64,000 nt of DNA from Siphonodentalium dalli (taxonomy: Eukaryota; Mollusca; Scaphopoda; Gadilida; Siphonodentaliidae). Shown piece after piece: positions 1 to 12,200 of the stretch. Positions within the stretch are counted from its first letter, which is position 1. Each line of letters starts with the position of its first letter. The position numbers and the translations under genes were made by a program. The stretch is taken from positions 43,066,194 through 43,130,193 of the forward strand of contig CP136069.1 in assembly GCA_032622095.1 (NCBI GenBank). The letters are read 5' to 3'. The notes under the pieces are model-generated. The model saw only the letters and a list, made by a program, of their open reading frames with translations, did not search any database and was not told the DNA's origin.

Positions 1-269
1 CATATTGGCGTGATGTTATACATTTATCGTATAGAAGAGTCATTGATGAACACATAATATACATTCATTGTGGGATATTTTTGTCCGATATCACGTTTTC
101 CCAAATGCCGAGAAATAGGTGAAAGCCGAATCGACGCCAATAACCCGATGTAATGTTTCGAATCAATGAATGTTACTGCTATCATAACAACACCCATGCA
201 TACATTTGTATATATGTGCAGGTGATACTCGATCTAGGATTCCTCTTATACCTGAGTTGAGGAATATTC
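1..269. other. no recognised feature
   Basis: This is AT-rich sequence without a coding signal. It probably belongs to an intron or the 3' part of the NRF-6-like gene. Confidence 0.4.
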
Positions 270-680
270 ACCCAAATCCAAGATGATGTCCAAAATGGCC
301 ACCAGAAATAGAAAAATCTCTGAAAATAGCTGATTTTAACACCAGTGAGCATTATTGTCATGACAACTCCACACCTGCTTACTATTGTGAGTTGTTGGGA
401 ACACTTAGGCGAAGAACTGTCCTCGTACCATCCAAATAAAAGTCCCCCAAATCCAAAATGGCGCCCACAATGGCGGACAGATTTTGAAAAATCACCGAAA
501 TTCCCTCATACTGTATTCACATCATTGGGCATGATTGTCGAGACAACTCCACCCGTGCTTACAGTTATTTTGGAAATACTGAGGTGAAGTAATTACCTCA
601 CATCTCATGCAAGAAATGGTTTTCTAAATCGAAGATGGCGGCCAAAATGGCGACCGAAATTTGAAAACACGCTTACAGTC
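270..680. repeat. diverged ~180-bp tandem repeat (3 units)
   Basis: The string 'aaatccaaNatggNg.ccaaaatgg' recurs at about 272, 451 and 627, each time followed by a 'gaccgaaatttgaaaa'-like stretch and 'gattgtcNNgacaactccac'. The units are degenerate. A related set in opposite orientation is at 44540-45070. Confidence 0.65.
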
Positions 681-777
681 CTTTACTTTCTTACGATGGG
701 CGTTATTGTTTCGCGATTTCTACCCACGTGTTTATGAGTGGCCTAAAATTTCTTGATAGCAGTTAGTTTGATAATAT

Positions 778-930
778 ACAGTTATCGCCCGCGATTGAGT
801 GAGACACGGGGATTTGTCGCCCGCTCGAGACCTGGTATGTCACCCGAGGGCCGCCAGGCCCGAGGGTGACATTCCAGGTCGAGAGCGGCGACAAATCCCC
901 GTGTCTCACGAAAACAAGGGTGATAACTGT
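778..930. repeat. 153-bp near-perfect palindrome (hairpin element)
   Basis: Bases 778-857 and 857-930 are imperfect reverse complements: cagttatcgcccg / gggtgataactg at the ends, then gagacacggggatttgtcg / cgacaaatccccgtgtctc, and cacccgagggcc / ggcccgagggtg at the centre. It is much more GC-rich than its surroundings. The overlapping open frames on both strands are consequences of the palindrome. Confidence 0.85.
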
Positions 931-2857
931 TTTGTTATCTGACAAAGGAGTACACACGAACCTCGTTAATAGCAGGCATAAATGCGCGCATATATTCTTT
1001 AATCCAGTTCGAAAAGTTAATTTTATGTTGGAATCATCGCTATTTAGAAAATAAAACATTCATAATCTGGATCAATTGACATACCCATCATTTGCGTAGC
1101 TATTCTCCGGTTAGTTTTCTGGTTGCATGGTGGAAATCGGTTCACGGAAAGAGGAGTAAAGCAATTTCGAAGTTGAGTAGCAATGCAGCGAAATGTTCGG
1201 TTTCGTTTCAAATGGCCGTGAAGACGCCGACAGACGTGTTCATTTCCAGATTGCTAAAATGTGAAACTAACACGTTGTAGTAGTGCAAAAAGAAATAGAC
1301 ATATGTCACAGATTGTTACGCAACATACGGGTATTCTCTGAAGTCTGAGGAATGTATTGAAGAAAAGAAATAGTCAATTGATAAACAGTAAAGAGTGGCT
1401 ATTTGAACTAGTACATAAACGTATTTGTAACGTATGTACATCGTATGTGCGATTGCCTGCAGCACACACCAACTGCATAATAAGGTTTATCTATTTGTCC
1501 AACGGTCTTTATTATTGATATAAAAAGGCCCAATAGGAACATTACACATTATAACGGATTTGTGTCCGCGATAACACCATTTGTACATAGCGTGCTTTAC
1601 TTGCAACTAAAAAACACACAATTATGCAAATTAGCAAACACCACAGTTCGCAGTTGTTATGATACGGTGGGGTTTATAAAAACAGTGTTTTTGAAAATTG
1701 TTAGAGAGCTGTAAGAGTGTCTCTGCACGTTGAGTTCTTCGTAGTTCTATGTTTACTGGTAATAGCTGAGCGGTCAATAACTGAGACAATGTTACCCTCG
1801 ATGGTAATAAGGTGATTTACGGCCCGCCATGTGACGCACTCTCAGCCAATCAGAAGAGAGGAAAATGGGATGAAATGTGATGAAGGATAACAATGACTTA
1901 TAACTACTCACTGGTCTCGCATGTTGAAATGGACTGATCGCGCGCTGGAGATTATTGCTATCAATGATTGGTGTGACCATGTAAACAACATGGATTACAT
2001 GGATTTTACATACAGAAATTACATACATGTTTGTATCCACCCTAATTAGTATTGTTTTGTTTTCATGAAAATGAATAATTAATGGCATCATAATATATAT
2101 AGAACGACAAATAATTTATAAATATTTCGTCAAACTTAGACCAGGCAAGCGAGGCACACAAATTTATGACATCTGATGACATGTTCACCCCTATTGTATT
2201 GTGATAATCACCAACCCAAATGTCCAATTAAATACACGACTGTCATGTGATACATTGCGTCTGCAAACTCATTAAACATGTTTCAGTGATACTTTATTGG
2301 GTGAAATAAATCATATGTCAACTAATGTATTTACTTATTGGGTGAAATAAATCATTTGTCAACTAACTGTTGTGTACATCTGTTTGTGCAATGACTATGG
2401 GCAAGCTCATCTGGGGTGGAATGCTTCTTTGGCATGTTAAATTAAAACCGTGCTCTCACATGCTTTTCAAAATAGTTTGGTATGAGAAACAGACAATTGA
2501 CTTTATGTGGCCTAATCAGTCTGGCCACTAAGTTACCATGGATACAGCAAAATGATATGAAGCGAACTCAGATCAACAGGTTGCCACTTTTTAACATACA
2601 CTTCTGCTACTAATGCATAAGGATTTGAAACACATAAACCAAAAGGCAAGATATTTTATCATTGGCAATTCGTCCCCTAATTCCCAGTTGAACAGACATA
2701 TAGATATTTTGTGCACATATGGTGACATGTGATTTAAAAGACTTTTGGTGAGGTTCTGATCTGACCTGCTGCAGTCCCAATTTGTGCATATGCACTGTCA
2801 CAGTGCATGTATCCATGGTAACTAACTGTCACAGTGCATGTAACCTGAATTGATTAT
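931..2857. other. no gene seen; one short direct repeat
   Basis: No coding potential was recognised on either strand. The only structure noticed is a 30-bp direct repeat (attgggtgaaataaatcat then gtcaactaa) at 2295-2324 and 2337-2366. The next exon of the NRF-6-like gene could lie here or beyond base 1. Confidence 0.4.
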
Positions 2858-3139
2858 GTCTGACATTTTCTGAATGAGGTCCCCAGAGGGTCAATATTTA
2901 GTGATGCTATCCCACACGGCCTCATCTTCTGGGAAGTATCTATTGTCTCAAATTAACATTGTTTTTAGTTACTTTTTTCCTTCTGTTGAGTTTATATATC
3001 CCCTAATTTGCTGAAGATAAAATGCAGAATGAAGGTGACTAATGGGTGAACTTCTGATCCTTGGTCTCCCATCGCAGTTCAGAGCTAAGTAGCGTCAATA
3101 AACTCACCCTCTGGGGACCTCATTCTGCAAATGTCAGAC
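2858..3139. mobile_element. MITE with 40-bp inverted ends (GAGGTCCCCAGAGGGT family)
   Basis: The left end reads gtctgacattttctgaatg and then aggtccccagagggt. The right end is its reverse complement, ending caaatgtcagac at 3139. The same module occurs at 4495-4895, 27476-27580 and 33361-34102. The element sits 32 bp beyond the donor of the 3172-3265 exon. Confidence 0.75.
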
Positions 3140-3171
3140 ACACTAAATTCAGGATTGAATTATCACTATAC

Positions 3172-3265
3172 CTGAGTGTGAAAAATGAGTCAACAGAATA
3201 TGTTGCATGGACGATTGCTTGGAATGTCCATCTCTGAAACCAGCTTGAAACTTCCACCATATTTT
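3172..3265 (-). CDS. nrf-6: NRF-6-like gene, exon with SVDSFF motif
   Basis: The acceptor is TTCTTCATTTCAG next to 3265 and the donor GTATAG starts at 3171. The exon has 94 bp, phase 1 in and phase 2 out. It reads (E)NMVEVSSWFQRWTFQAI, then VHATYSVDSFFTLS. 'SVDtFFflSG' is one of the most conserved strings of NRF-6-type acyltransferases; the Gly should come from the next exon. I looked for that exon in 1-3170 on the minus strand and did not find a convincing one. Confidence 0.82.
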
Positions 3266-6200
3266 CTGAAATGAAGAATCAATCGTTAAATTGCAAAGGA
3301 TTCTATAGTAATGTAGCTAAATATAGAAGCTATGACACATGTGTCTCTTGGTATCACTATCACGGCACTTATGTTTTAATTTGCTTTTGAAGTAAAAAAC
3401 ACATTTTTCATGATAAAATGGGAAATATACTACATTTATGTCGTTCTCTGATTGCCAGGTACAATGTTTATACACAACATTTTGGTAGCAATATATCAGC
3501 TGAAGATATTGGGAATTTATTACAGACATATGAATGATTTATAAGGATTCCTCTGTAAATTGACAGTGGTAATGTCTCATCTGTGAATTATGTCCCTGGT
3601 AACAGCTCTGAATGTCACCCCATGTCTCGGTTCACATGTTCAAATGAGCACAAAGCGCTCATACATGTACAACTGTGGCTGTCAAAATGTCTGACAAAAA
3701 ATATGGATCAAAGTATAAGATATTTTAACCGGTCATAATATGAGTATCTTTCGACTATCAATTCCGAGGGTGGAAGAGTCGAATTGGGATTTCTAGTATT
3801 TACAGTTCTAACGTCGTTAATCAGGGTTGGTTGGGGCGATTACATGCCAATGTACTCGATTATGATTACAATTACTTTTTATTTACATGATTACGATTAC
3901 TGATTACATTTTACCCAATGTATCCAATTACGATTAAAATTACTTTAGTAAATGTAATTGATTACTTTTCGATTACATCTTATTACAATTGTTAGTTTCC
4001 AACCATGTTGTTCGCATAGGAATATATAATGAAATAAATCAAATTAAAATATCAAATTTGATTGAATAAAAACATCACTACATAACACAGAAACAAGAGA
4101 CGACTGAAATAATAGAAAGAAGCAATCAATAAACACATAAACTGTTTACATTTACATGTATTGGAGGGGTTTCATCATGAAGTTGTGCACAAACTTATTG
4201 GGAATATATTATGTTTTATGTGTATTTATTTATTTATGTAAATATATTTTTAATATAGTTTTTATTTTCTTACATGCATTGCAACTAACGCATGCTATTT
4301 ATGAAAATATCACTAGAAACAATTATAAATTATGTGCACGTTCTGATAGATTCAATACCCAACACAATGAAAATTTGACATGTTGATCTGTGCAACTGAA
4401 AGTTGGTGTAAACGAAACTCAGGAAAGAATGGCTAATACAGGGTAAAGGAGATGCAGTTGAACAAGTCTCATAATATGGCGCTGGTCACTTACAGAATGA
4501 GATCCCCAGAGGGTGAGTTTATTGACGCTTCCCCACACACCGGGCTATCATAATTAAATTCACCCTCTGGGACATCATTCTGCTTAGGCATCATATCCTC
4601 TGGAAAGTATCTTTATTATCAAATTAACAAATTTGTTTGTTTCTTTAGAAAGTTTCTTTTTCTTTTTGAGTTTACTTTCTCAATATTCCCAAATTGACAG
4701 ACAACATAATGCACAGTTGAGGTGTCCAACGGGTGTCCATCACCATCTGGGAACTTAAAGCTATGTCTAGTTATCCCATAGCAGATGAGGCCATGCATAA
4801 TGAGGTCCCCAGATGATCAATTTGCTGATGCTAGCCCACTATGCAGGGTATGATCACTAAATTCACCCTTTGGGGGCCTCAATCCAGCACCATATTTTGA
4901 GACCTTGTCATTGTTATCGAGCAGTTCGACCTTAATCGTAAACAATTAATTAATCAGAATACATATCATTAACCCTTTCATGATGGGTGCCGTGCTGGTG
5001 CAGCATTAAATATCCTGTGCCACTGCATGATCTTATATATGCGAGTCTCCCATAGGAAGCCTCGCATATATAAGAGAATGCAACGGCTTACAAGGTCAAG
5101 GTAAATATTTTTAAGCCAATTTATTCACTTATACATGTGAGGCTCCACATGGGAGACTTGCACAGGGCTTTCGCAAAAAAAACAATCAGGAAGATCCAAT
5201 CATGGAAGGGTTAATCACTCAACCTTTGAAAGATATTAATGGATTGAAGCCATATCTCAAATGCCTATGTTGCTTACCTCCAACGCCTAGACCATATACA
5301 TAGACATGACCAAGAATCACCCAAGACATACTGATGAATCTCACGCCATGCACACACCTCAAGGTCGCGCTACTCTGATGTGTGTCCAGAATCCTGGCTC
5401 CATTTGTGTAGAAAGAAAATGCCAGCAGAGATTTTGTTATCCTTCCTGAAAGAAAATGTTGGTATTAAAAGCATGCACTGTCGGCGTTCGTTGCAGAAAT
5501 ATTCATATTTGTTCAAATCGCCATCAACAGAAGGAATATTAATATATATATAATCAGCGGATAAATAGTATATTGTCGTCAAGACGTACGATGGTGTACG
5601 TAAACAAGAGCCTGCTCGTGTTACAGAAGTTTTGCTTTTGTTTACATAACGCAGAGCAATTATATTGGTTAATCACACACAAAAGATATAAACGCTCTCT
5701 ATTATTTCCATATCATGAAAACAGTAACAAACAACGCTCTTTATGTTTACCATATCCGGATCTAACAATAAAAGCCAGGTTATGCAACGTTTTATGCCTC
5801 TGTTTACATAACAAAGGAAACCATTTGATTAAAACTGTTTATGCCTGTTTCTGATTGGTATAAGAACAACATATGTCTATATCCAATTCAATTCGGGACA
5901 ATTTTTAATCGCGCCTTTCTACTCTCTTTCTCCTGAATTGGATGGGGGTGTGCTGGGTGAGATGGTTTGAAGTTAAACGACTTGTTTGGAATCCAATTTA
6001 CATTTTAACTCTTCTATACTAAATACTCATTGATGGATTAGGAAAAGTTCAGATAGGTTGTTTGTTGGTCTTATTATCTGAACAATTCCCTTCATCCATC
6101 AATATGTATCCTTCAACACTTCTATGATATTTTCGTCTGTCTGTTGTCTGCTTTTATTAACTGAACATTCCTCCAAATGAATAATAGACCATTCCGATTG

Positions 6201-9200
6201 TAGGCTTTTATAACTGAATGGGGGTTATTAAGACGGAGTTAAACCAACTAAACGACGTAAGGGGTGAAATATATTATATGGATTCAGAAAAAAATACAAT
6301 CACTTCGTAAACACAATAAGAGACACAAGTACATGTAGACTTTCCAAAACAAAAATGGCAACATCCATTTAGTTGTCTATCAGCATGGACAAATACCGGT
6401 AAGTAAAAAGACTTTATCAGAAAAACTAAAAATATTATACTGTGCTGACTTGACAGAGGCTAGTAAGCTTAAGTTCAAGAAATGAATTGTGAAAAAATGA
6501 GAGAAAGGTTTTACAACCTAAAACTTCTAATTGTTCAGTAAATGAGCAAAAACAAAGTGAATATTTTCTTTTAATTCTTTTGCTTAACTCTTTAGTTCCC
6601 ACACTAGCTGTATGAACCACCCCGCCATCTCCCTGCAGCTATAACATGATACCGACGGTGTGTTCCCGGGTATATATCAAGTACCAGACGCTATTTCCCC
6701 ATAAGTATTTGGCTTGTCGGAAAGTATCCCGTTGCTCAATAAATGGTGGTAAACCTGTTACTGTGTTGACGCAGTGAGGGTAATCTATTGGAGTGACAGC
6801 TCCAACTGGGGATAATGAGCGTAAGCCGGGACGTGTGTCGTAATATGAGAAAAGTCGACACCTGAGTATAATAGCCCTGGGCAAGCTAGTATCTTTGACT
6901 TTTTCATTGGGATTAGATCAATAATAGTATATTAAAGTATATGTATTGCGCGTTTCGTCAGCTCTGAAATGTATGCACACGAATGTCACATTGTGACAAT
7001 AAAATATGTCTTATACAAATGATCCTTGCTCCGGATTTAGACCAGTCTTATTTGGAAAAAGTCACCAACTCCCAAAAGTATTTTGTAAACAATTCAAAGC
7101 AAATGTGTTCTGTTTTCTTCTTATCTAGAAGACAATTAAAGAGAGGATATCTATAATATTTTAAGTGGATACCAGAAATATCTCATGATATGGCCCAAGG
7201 ACTAAATTTCCTGACCAACTTATCGTGACCGAAAGTACATTGTTTCTGGAGATAATGAGTTTCTGTTGCTACTTCCAGAAATAATGTATTTCCGCTGGCG
7301 AAAAGTGCAGCTAGTCGCTCGCGAAAATAAATAAATATATTTGTCCGGTATCAATTCAGAACGCTATATATCCTCTATTTCGTTCAGCCAAAATAACGCG
7401 ATGTCACGCTACGAAATTCAAGTAAGGTTTTAAATATATATTTTCAGAACGGTGATGTTTGCGATTGTTTATTACTATAAACTAACATGCAAATGTAACA
7501 TTTATCAACATTTTCGACTTCAAAAACACCTATTATATAACACGTCGTGCTAAGTGTGGAAGTTCATCTTCGTGCAAACACTGTATGGCATCACCATTTA
7601 AAATTTAGCATTATAGAATATAAGAGAAATTTGAAACAATCCATATACCGGTATATATGTGTGCGAATACACACCATTTTATCGCATACGTCAGAAACAC
7701 CAGAAACATATACCAACATTATCAGAAAAAGGACAGCACAATGTACAAATTGTGTTGATATAGATCTTTCCTTTTACTCAAGAAACCAAACATGTTTGAG
7801 AAAATAGTTTGTGAAATCTTCGATCAAGCAATTTGTAACATAAGTACGTCCGACTGAAACATGCATGTAACACCAGCCATTTGATGTTCAGCGGTTTGAA
7901 ACAATAATACATCATTGTAGCTGAGCTGTCGTGTGTCCACCACTGGTCAAGTGGTCATGCTAATATGCTATGATGCCGGTGGTCATGTTGAATTGCTATG
8001 ATGCGGGTAGGGCAAACTGATTCCGTTACCAAAAGTACCGTTATTTTTCTAAAGTTGTAATTTTCAAGGTGATTGTATAACTAGAGCGATTTGATAAAAA
8101 AAACATTCAAGAACATATATATTTTTGAAAAATATAATAATAACTGCGCTGGTGTTTCTAAAACGACGCAAATAGCCATCTTGATTATAGTCGATTTTCA
8201 ACTAATGCAACCATTATTAAAGTCACGGGCGGCATTTGTTGCAGAAATATTTATATTTGTTCAAATCGCCATCAACAGAATGAACGCCAACATATATACA
8301 GTTCCACACATATGCCAAACATAATCAGCGCATAAATAGTATATTGTCGTCAAGACGTACAAATGTGTACGTAAACAAGAGACTGCTCGTGTTACATAAG
8401 TTGTGATTCTGTTTACATAACAGGCCGAAATTATATTGGATAATCATACAAAAATGATATAAACGCTCTCTATTATTTCCATATTAGGAAAACAGTAACA
8501 AATAACGCTCTTTATGTTTACCATACCCGGATCTAAACAAAAGCCAGAAAACGTAACGTTTTTTGCTTTCGTTTACATAACAAAGGGGAACAAATTGACT
8601 ATAACACTGTTTATGCCATATTTATGATTGGCATAAGAACAAGGTCTGTCTTTTTCTTACTATTCCTTCTGTTTATGGTGGTTTTTGACATAGATGAATA
8701 TTTGAACACCATACCCACCGCGAACGCCGGCCGTATCTTTAAAAATATTTCGCAATAAATTTGTTTTTGAATGTTATAATTTGATACACATAATGGATTT
8801 TCATATTATCGGAACACCGCGATTGAGACAAATTAAAAATAAAATAACGGTAATTTTTGTTAACAGCAACAGTTTGCCCTAACAGCATCATATCAATTCA
8901 GCAGGGCCCAACCGTATTAGCATGACCATTTGATCAGGTGTTGTCGACAATTCTTTGGTTTGAAATTATAAATGAGTCAAGTCGTGCAATTCACCAAATT
9001 TGAAATTATATCATGAAATGTGTTGCGTGAACAATTAATATAGTTGGATAGTTTGAATGTTAACTGAGTATATCAATATACAGTCGATATACATTGGGTT
9101 CTCTATGATTTCCATGCACTATATATATTCTTCCATTTTCCACTTGGCATAGTTGTTAGTATGCCTGGCTATTTCGGCATACTTCGATGGCGAGAACATC

Positions 9201-12200
9201 AAATTGAAATAGTCCAAAGCTGTTGCTGTATCAGTGTCGAATTCATCTGGTATAACTGGCCCTGTCATTTGGGTAAATGGCGGAAGTGATACCTTTCGAA
9301 GTTTATATGACCAGCCAATCGGGTTAGTATTCAAGCTACTATCGGCGATGGAGGTCAGATTGTCGCTGGTAGCGGGTGGAGAGTAATCGTCATCTGAATC
9401 CTCTGATGACGAGAAACTGCAATCTCCGCTAAAATTGCTATCATCTCCCATTAACATGTCGATCACTTGCTGTTTCGAAAATTTTGCAGCCATATTGTTC
9501 GTAAATACTTAGAATGGTACCACTGATGTCTGTCCCCAATATAAACCCCAAGTAACACAGCATCTGTCGCGCGCGATGCCCACGGTGCCACGTTTATTGT
9601 TATTAGATAGGCAAATAACGAGTTGACATAACCGGGCGGTCTCTATTAGAAACTAGCGGGGAGCATAGGGGCGAACCCATTAGTACAGTCTGGGCCTAGT
9701 GTGGCGCTCTAAAGCGCTTGTGGGGAAGTCTGGTAACGCGCTCTTATGCGCTTCTAGGGATATGCTGCGAGGCGTCCACATGCGCTTATGGGGAAAATAG
9801 TGCAACGCGTCCAGGGACGCTTATGGGAAGTAAAGAGTTAACCATTCCATGCCTGGAGCTTCCTGAAATGGTGCGCAAACCCAATACCAAAGCATTCTCT
9901 TATATAAACTAGTATCCTATAGGGAGCCTAACATGTATACGACAATACATTGGCCTAACAATATTTACCTTTGCCTTGTGAGCCACTGCATTCTTTATAT
10001 GCATATTTAAGAGAATGCACTGGCACATGATATCTAATGCTGCACCAGCACGGAGGGGTTAAACACACATACGGATCCCGCAGTGAAACATATCCTTGCA
10101 TAAATGCATGTATATGAATCGCGTGCAATATTAGACGCATGTAAATAGTGTGTATTATAGTCTGTTGGCGTGTATGGGCAATATGCTTAGATCCCATTTT
10201 AACATCGATTAACCTGTTTAATAATATCATGCATGATGGGGTCGTTGACATTGTGAATTTTTTTCAGTGAAAAAATATAACAGGAATATCACGAGAACAT
10301 ACATATGACTCTATCCAAAGTCTATTATCATACACAATATTGGAACATCGTACACTATTTTCATCTATTAAGGTACATTGCTTCCCAGGCACTAATATTT
10401 TAATTTCCATTATGAATAATGGCTATATTGCTAGTGCGCTGAAGATGGTCCATACTGCACAGCATGACATTTAGGTCCGTACTTGGCATTCACATATAGC
10501 AGTCAAGGGGTTAAAAGTACCAGTACAATTTATAAGCAAATTACAGATATGACCATGAGTTGCTCATTTGATCAAGGCAGCCATCATACATTCACAAAAT
10601 AATACACGATTGTATTTCAGGTATCTAAATGATTCATAATGATATGGTCGTGTAAGTATTTATATCGGGTAGTTTGTTATAGGCAACAGCAATTTATAGC
10701 AACCACCAAGGGTGATTATACATTAGGCATGTGCATGACGTGATCTATTTTTGTCTATATCCATCAGTGATTTTTTAGATCGCGGGTATGGATTTTGAAG
10801 AAATTATCACGTGACTTCCGGTTAGCAACAGTGTGGAGATTGCAAAACAAAAGCGGAATTGTGAATGAAGCATCGCGATGAAAATGAAAGTAACTAATTC
10901 ACAACTCACGAAGAATTCACACGTGCTTTAGCTAGGTCTAATAATTTCAATTAGTCCAATTTCTTTGGTTAGCTTAATGAAAACGAAAAATGAAGACGTC
11001 ATGACACGGTTTCTGATGTCATTTTGGATTTGTGGGCCAGAATCCAGACAAGATTGTACAATCCACGACACGTCCTGTCAAGTTGGCATGTCATCTCCGT
11101 CCTGACCACTGCGTACATACATAAATTATTCTTAGCGCTATGTCGCCGATAAAAGGCAAATTTGACGCACAGCATGTGTGGTTGCTCCACTACGTGTCAC
11201 GTACGATTAATATTAGTCTGGTTTACGAAAGCCTCCTACTAGCGGATTTTTTTTATATGATTGGTTATGTTCACACTGATTAAAAGATGAAGCATGTGGT
11301 CAGAGTTATGAAGAAAATATTTGATGGCAGAGACTCTATTTTGCTTTTATCTTATTTTCCATTATTTATAAAGTTTTATGGGAAGAATTTCTGAATTTAT
11401 TTTTATAATTTGAGTAAATTTATCTTATTAAAAAATCTTGTTAAATTCATGGACATTGGCGATGGTTGAAAACTGCATTTACCATGCCCATCATGATTAT
11501 GATTGGAAGGTCAATTATATTTAATGTCCACTCCCCAACCCTCCCCCTTCAATGCACAACTGATTTTTTATTTCAATTTGATGGAAATTACTGATCGCTG
11601 TATATGTATATGCTGTATATTTGGATTCATATTAGTATATTCATTAATATTCGCATATGGTTAGTATTATGTCGATGAACTGTAGAGGACTCGGTGACCC
11701 AATGAAACGCAGAGATGTTTTTAACTATATAAGAGTGAAAAAATATGGGATATATTGTTTACAGGATGTCCATTTTACAACAACAAATGAGCAAAGAATT
11801 AGGACAGAATGCATGGGGATATGAGGTCGCCTTTAGTTCACATACATGCTCGTCGAGAGGAGTTACAATTCTAATAAACAATAACTTTAGTTTCAAAATG
11901 TTAGATACGAAAACTGACCAGGGCCCTGTTTCATGAAATCAACTTATGACATAGTTGGGACTTAAGATGGTCATAAGTTCAAACTTCAGTCATAAGTGCG
12001 TTTCACGAACAAGGTCTTAACTTAAGATGGTCTTAACTTTGGTCTTAACTTTAAGACTGCTGTGAGGTGTCATAAGATAATCTTAAAGTTAAGACCCACG
12101 TGATAAGTGGCATATCGATCACAAGTATGGCGGCCTATGTTATTTTGCAATTACGGAGATATCTGTACATTGTCTGGGTGGGCAATTCGTCGTCTGGTAT

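Noticed and set aside
763-1059. Opposed open frames of 98 and 62 codons
   Set aside because: Both are produced by the 153-bp palindrome and share its symmetry.
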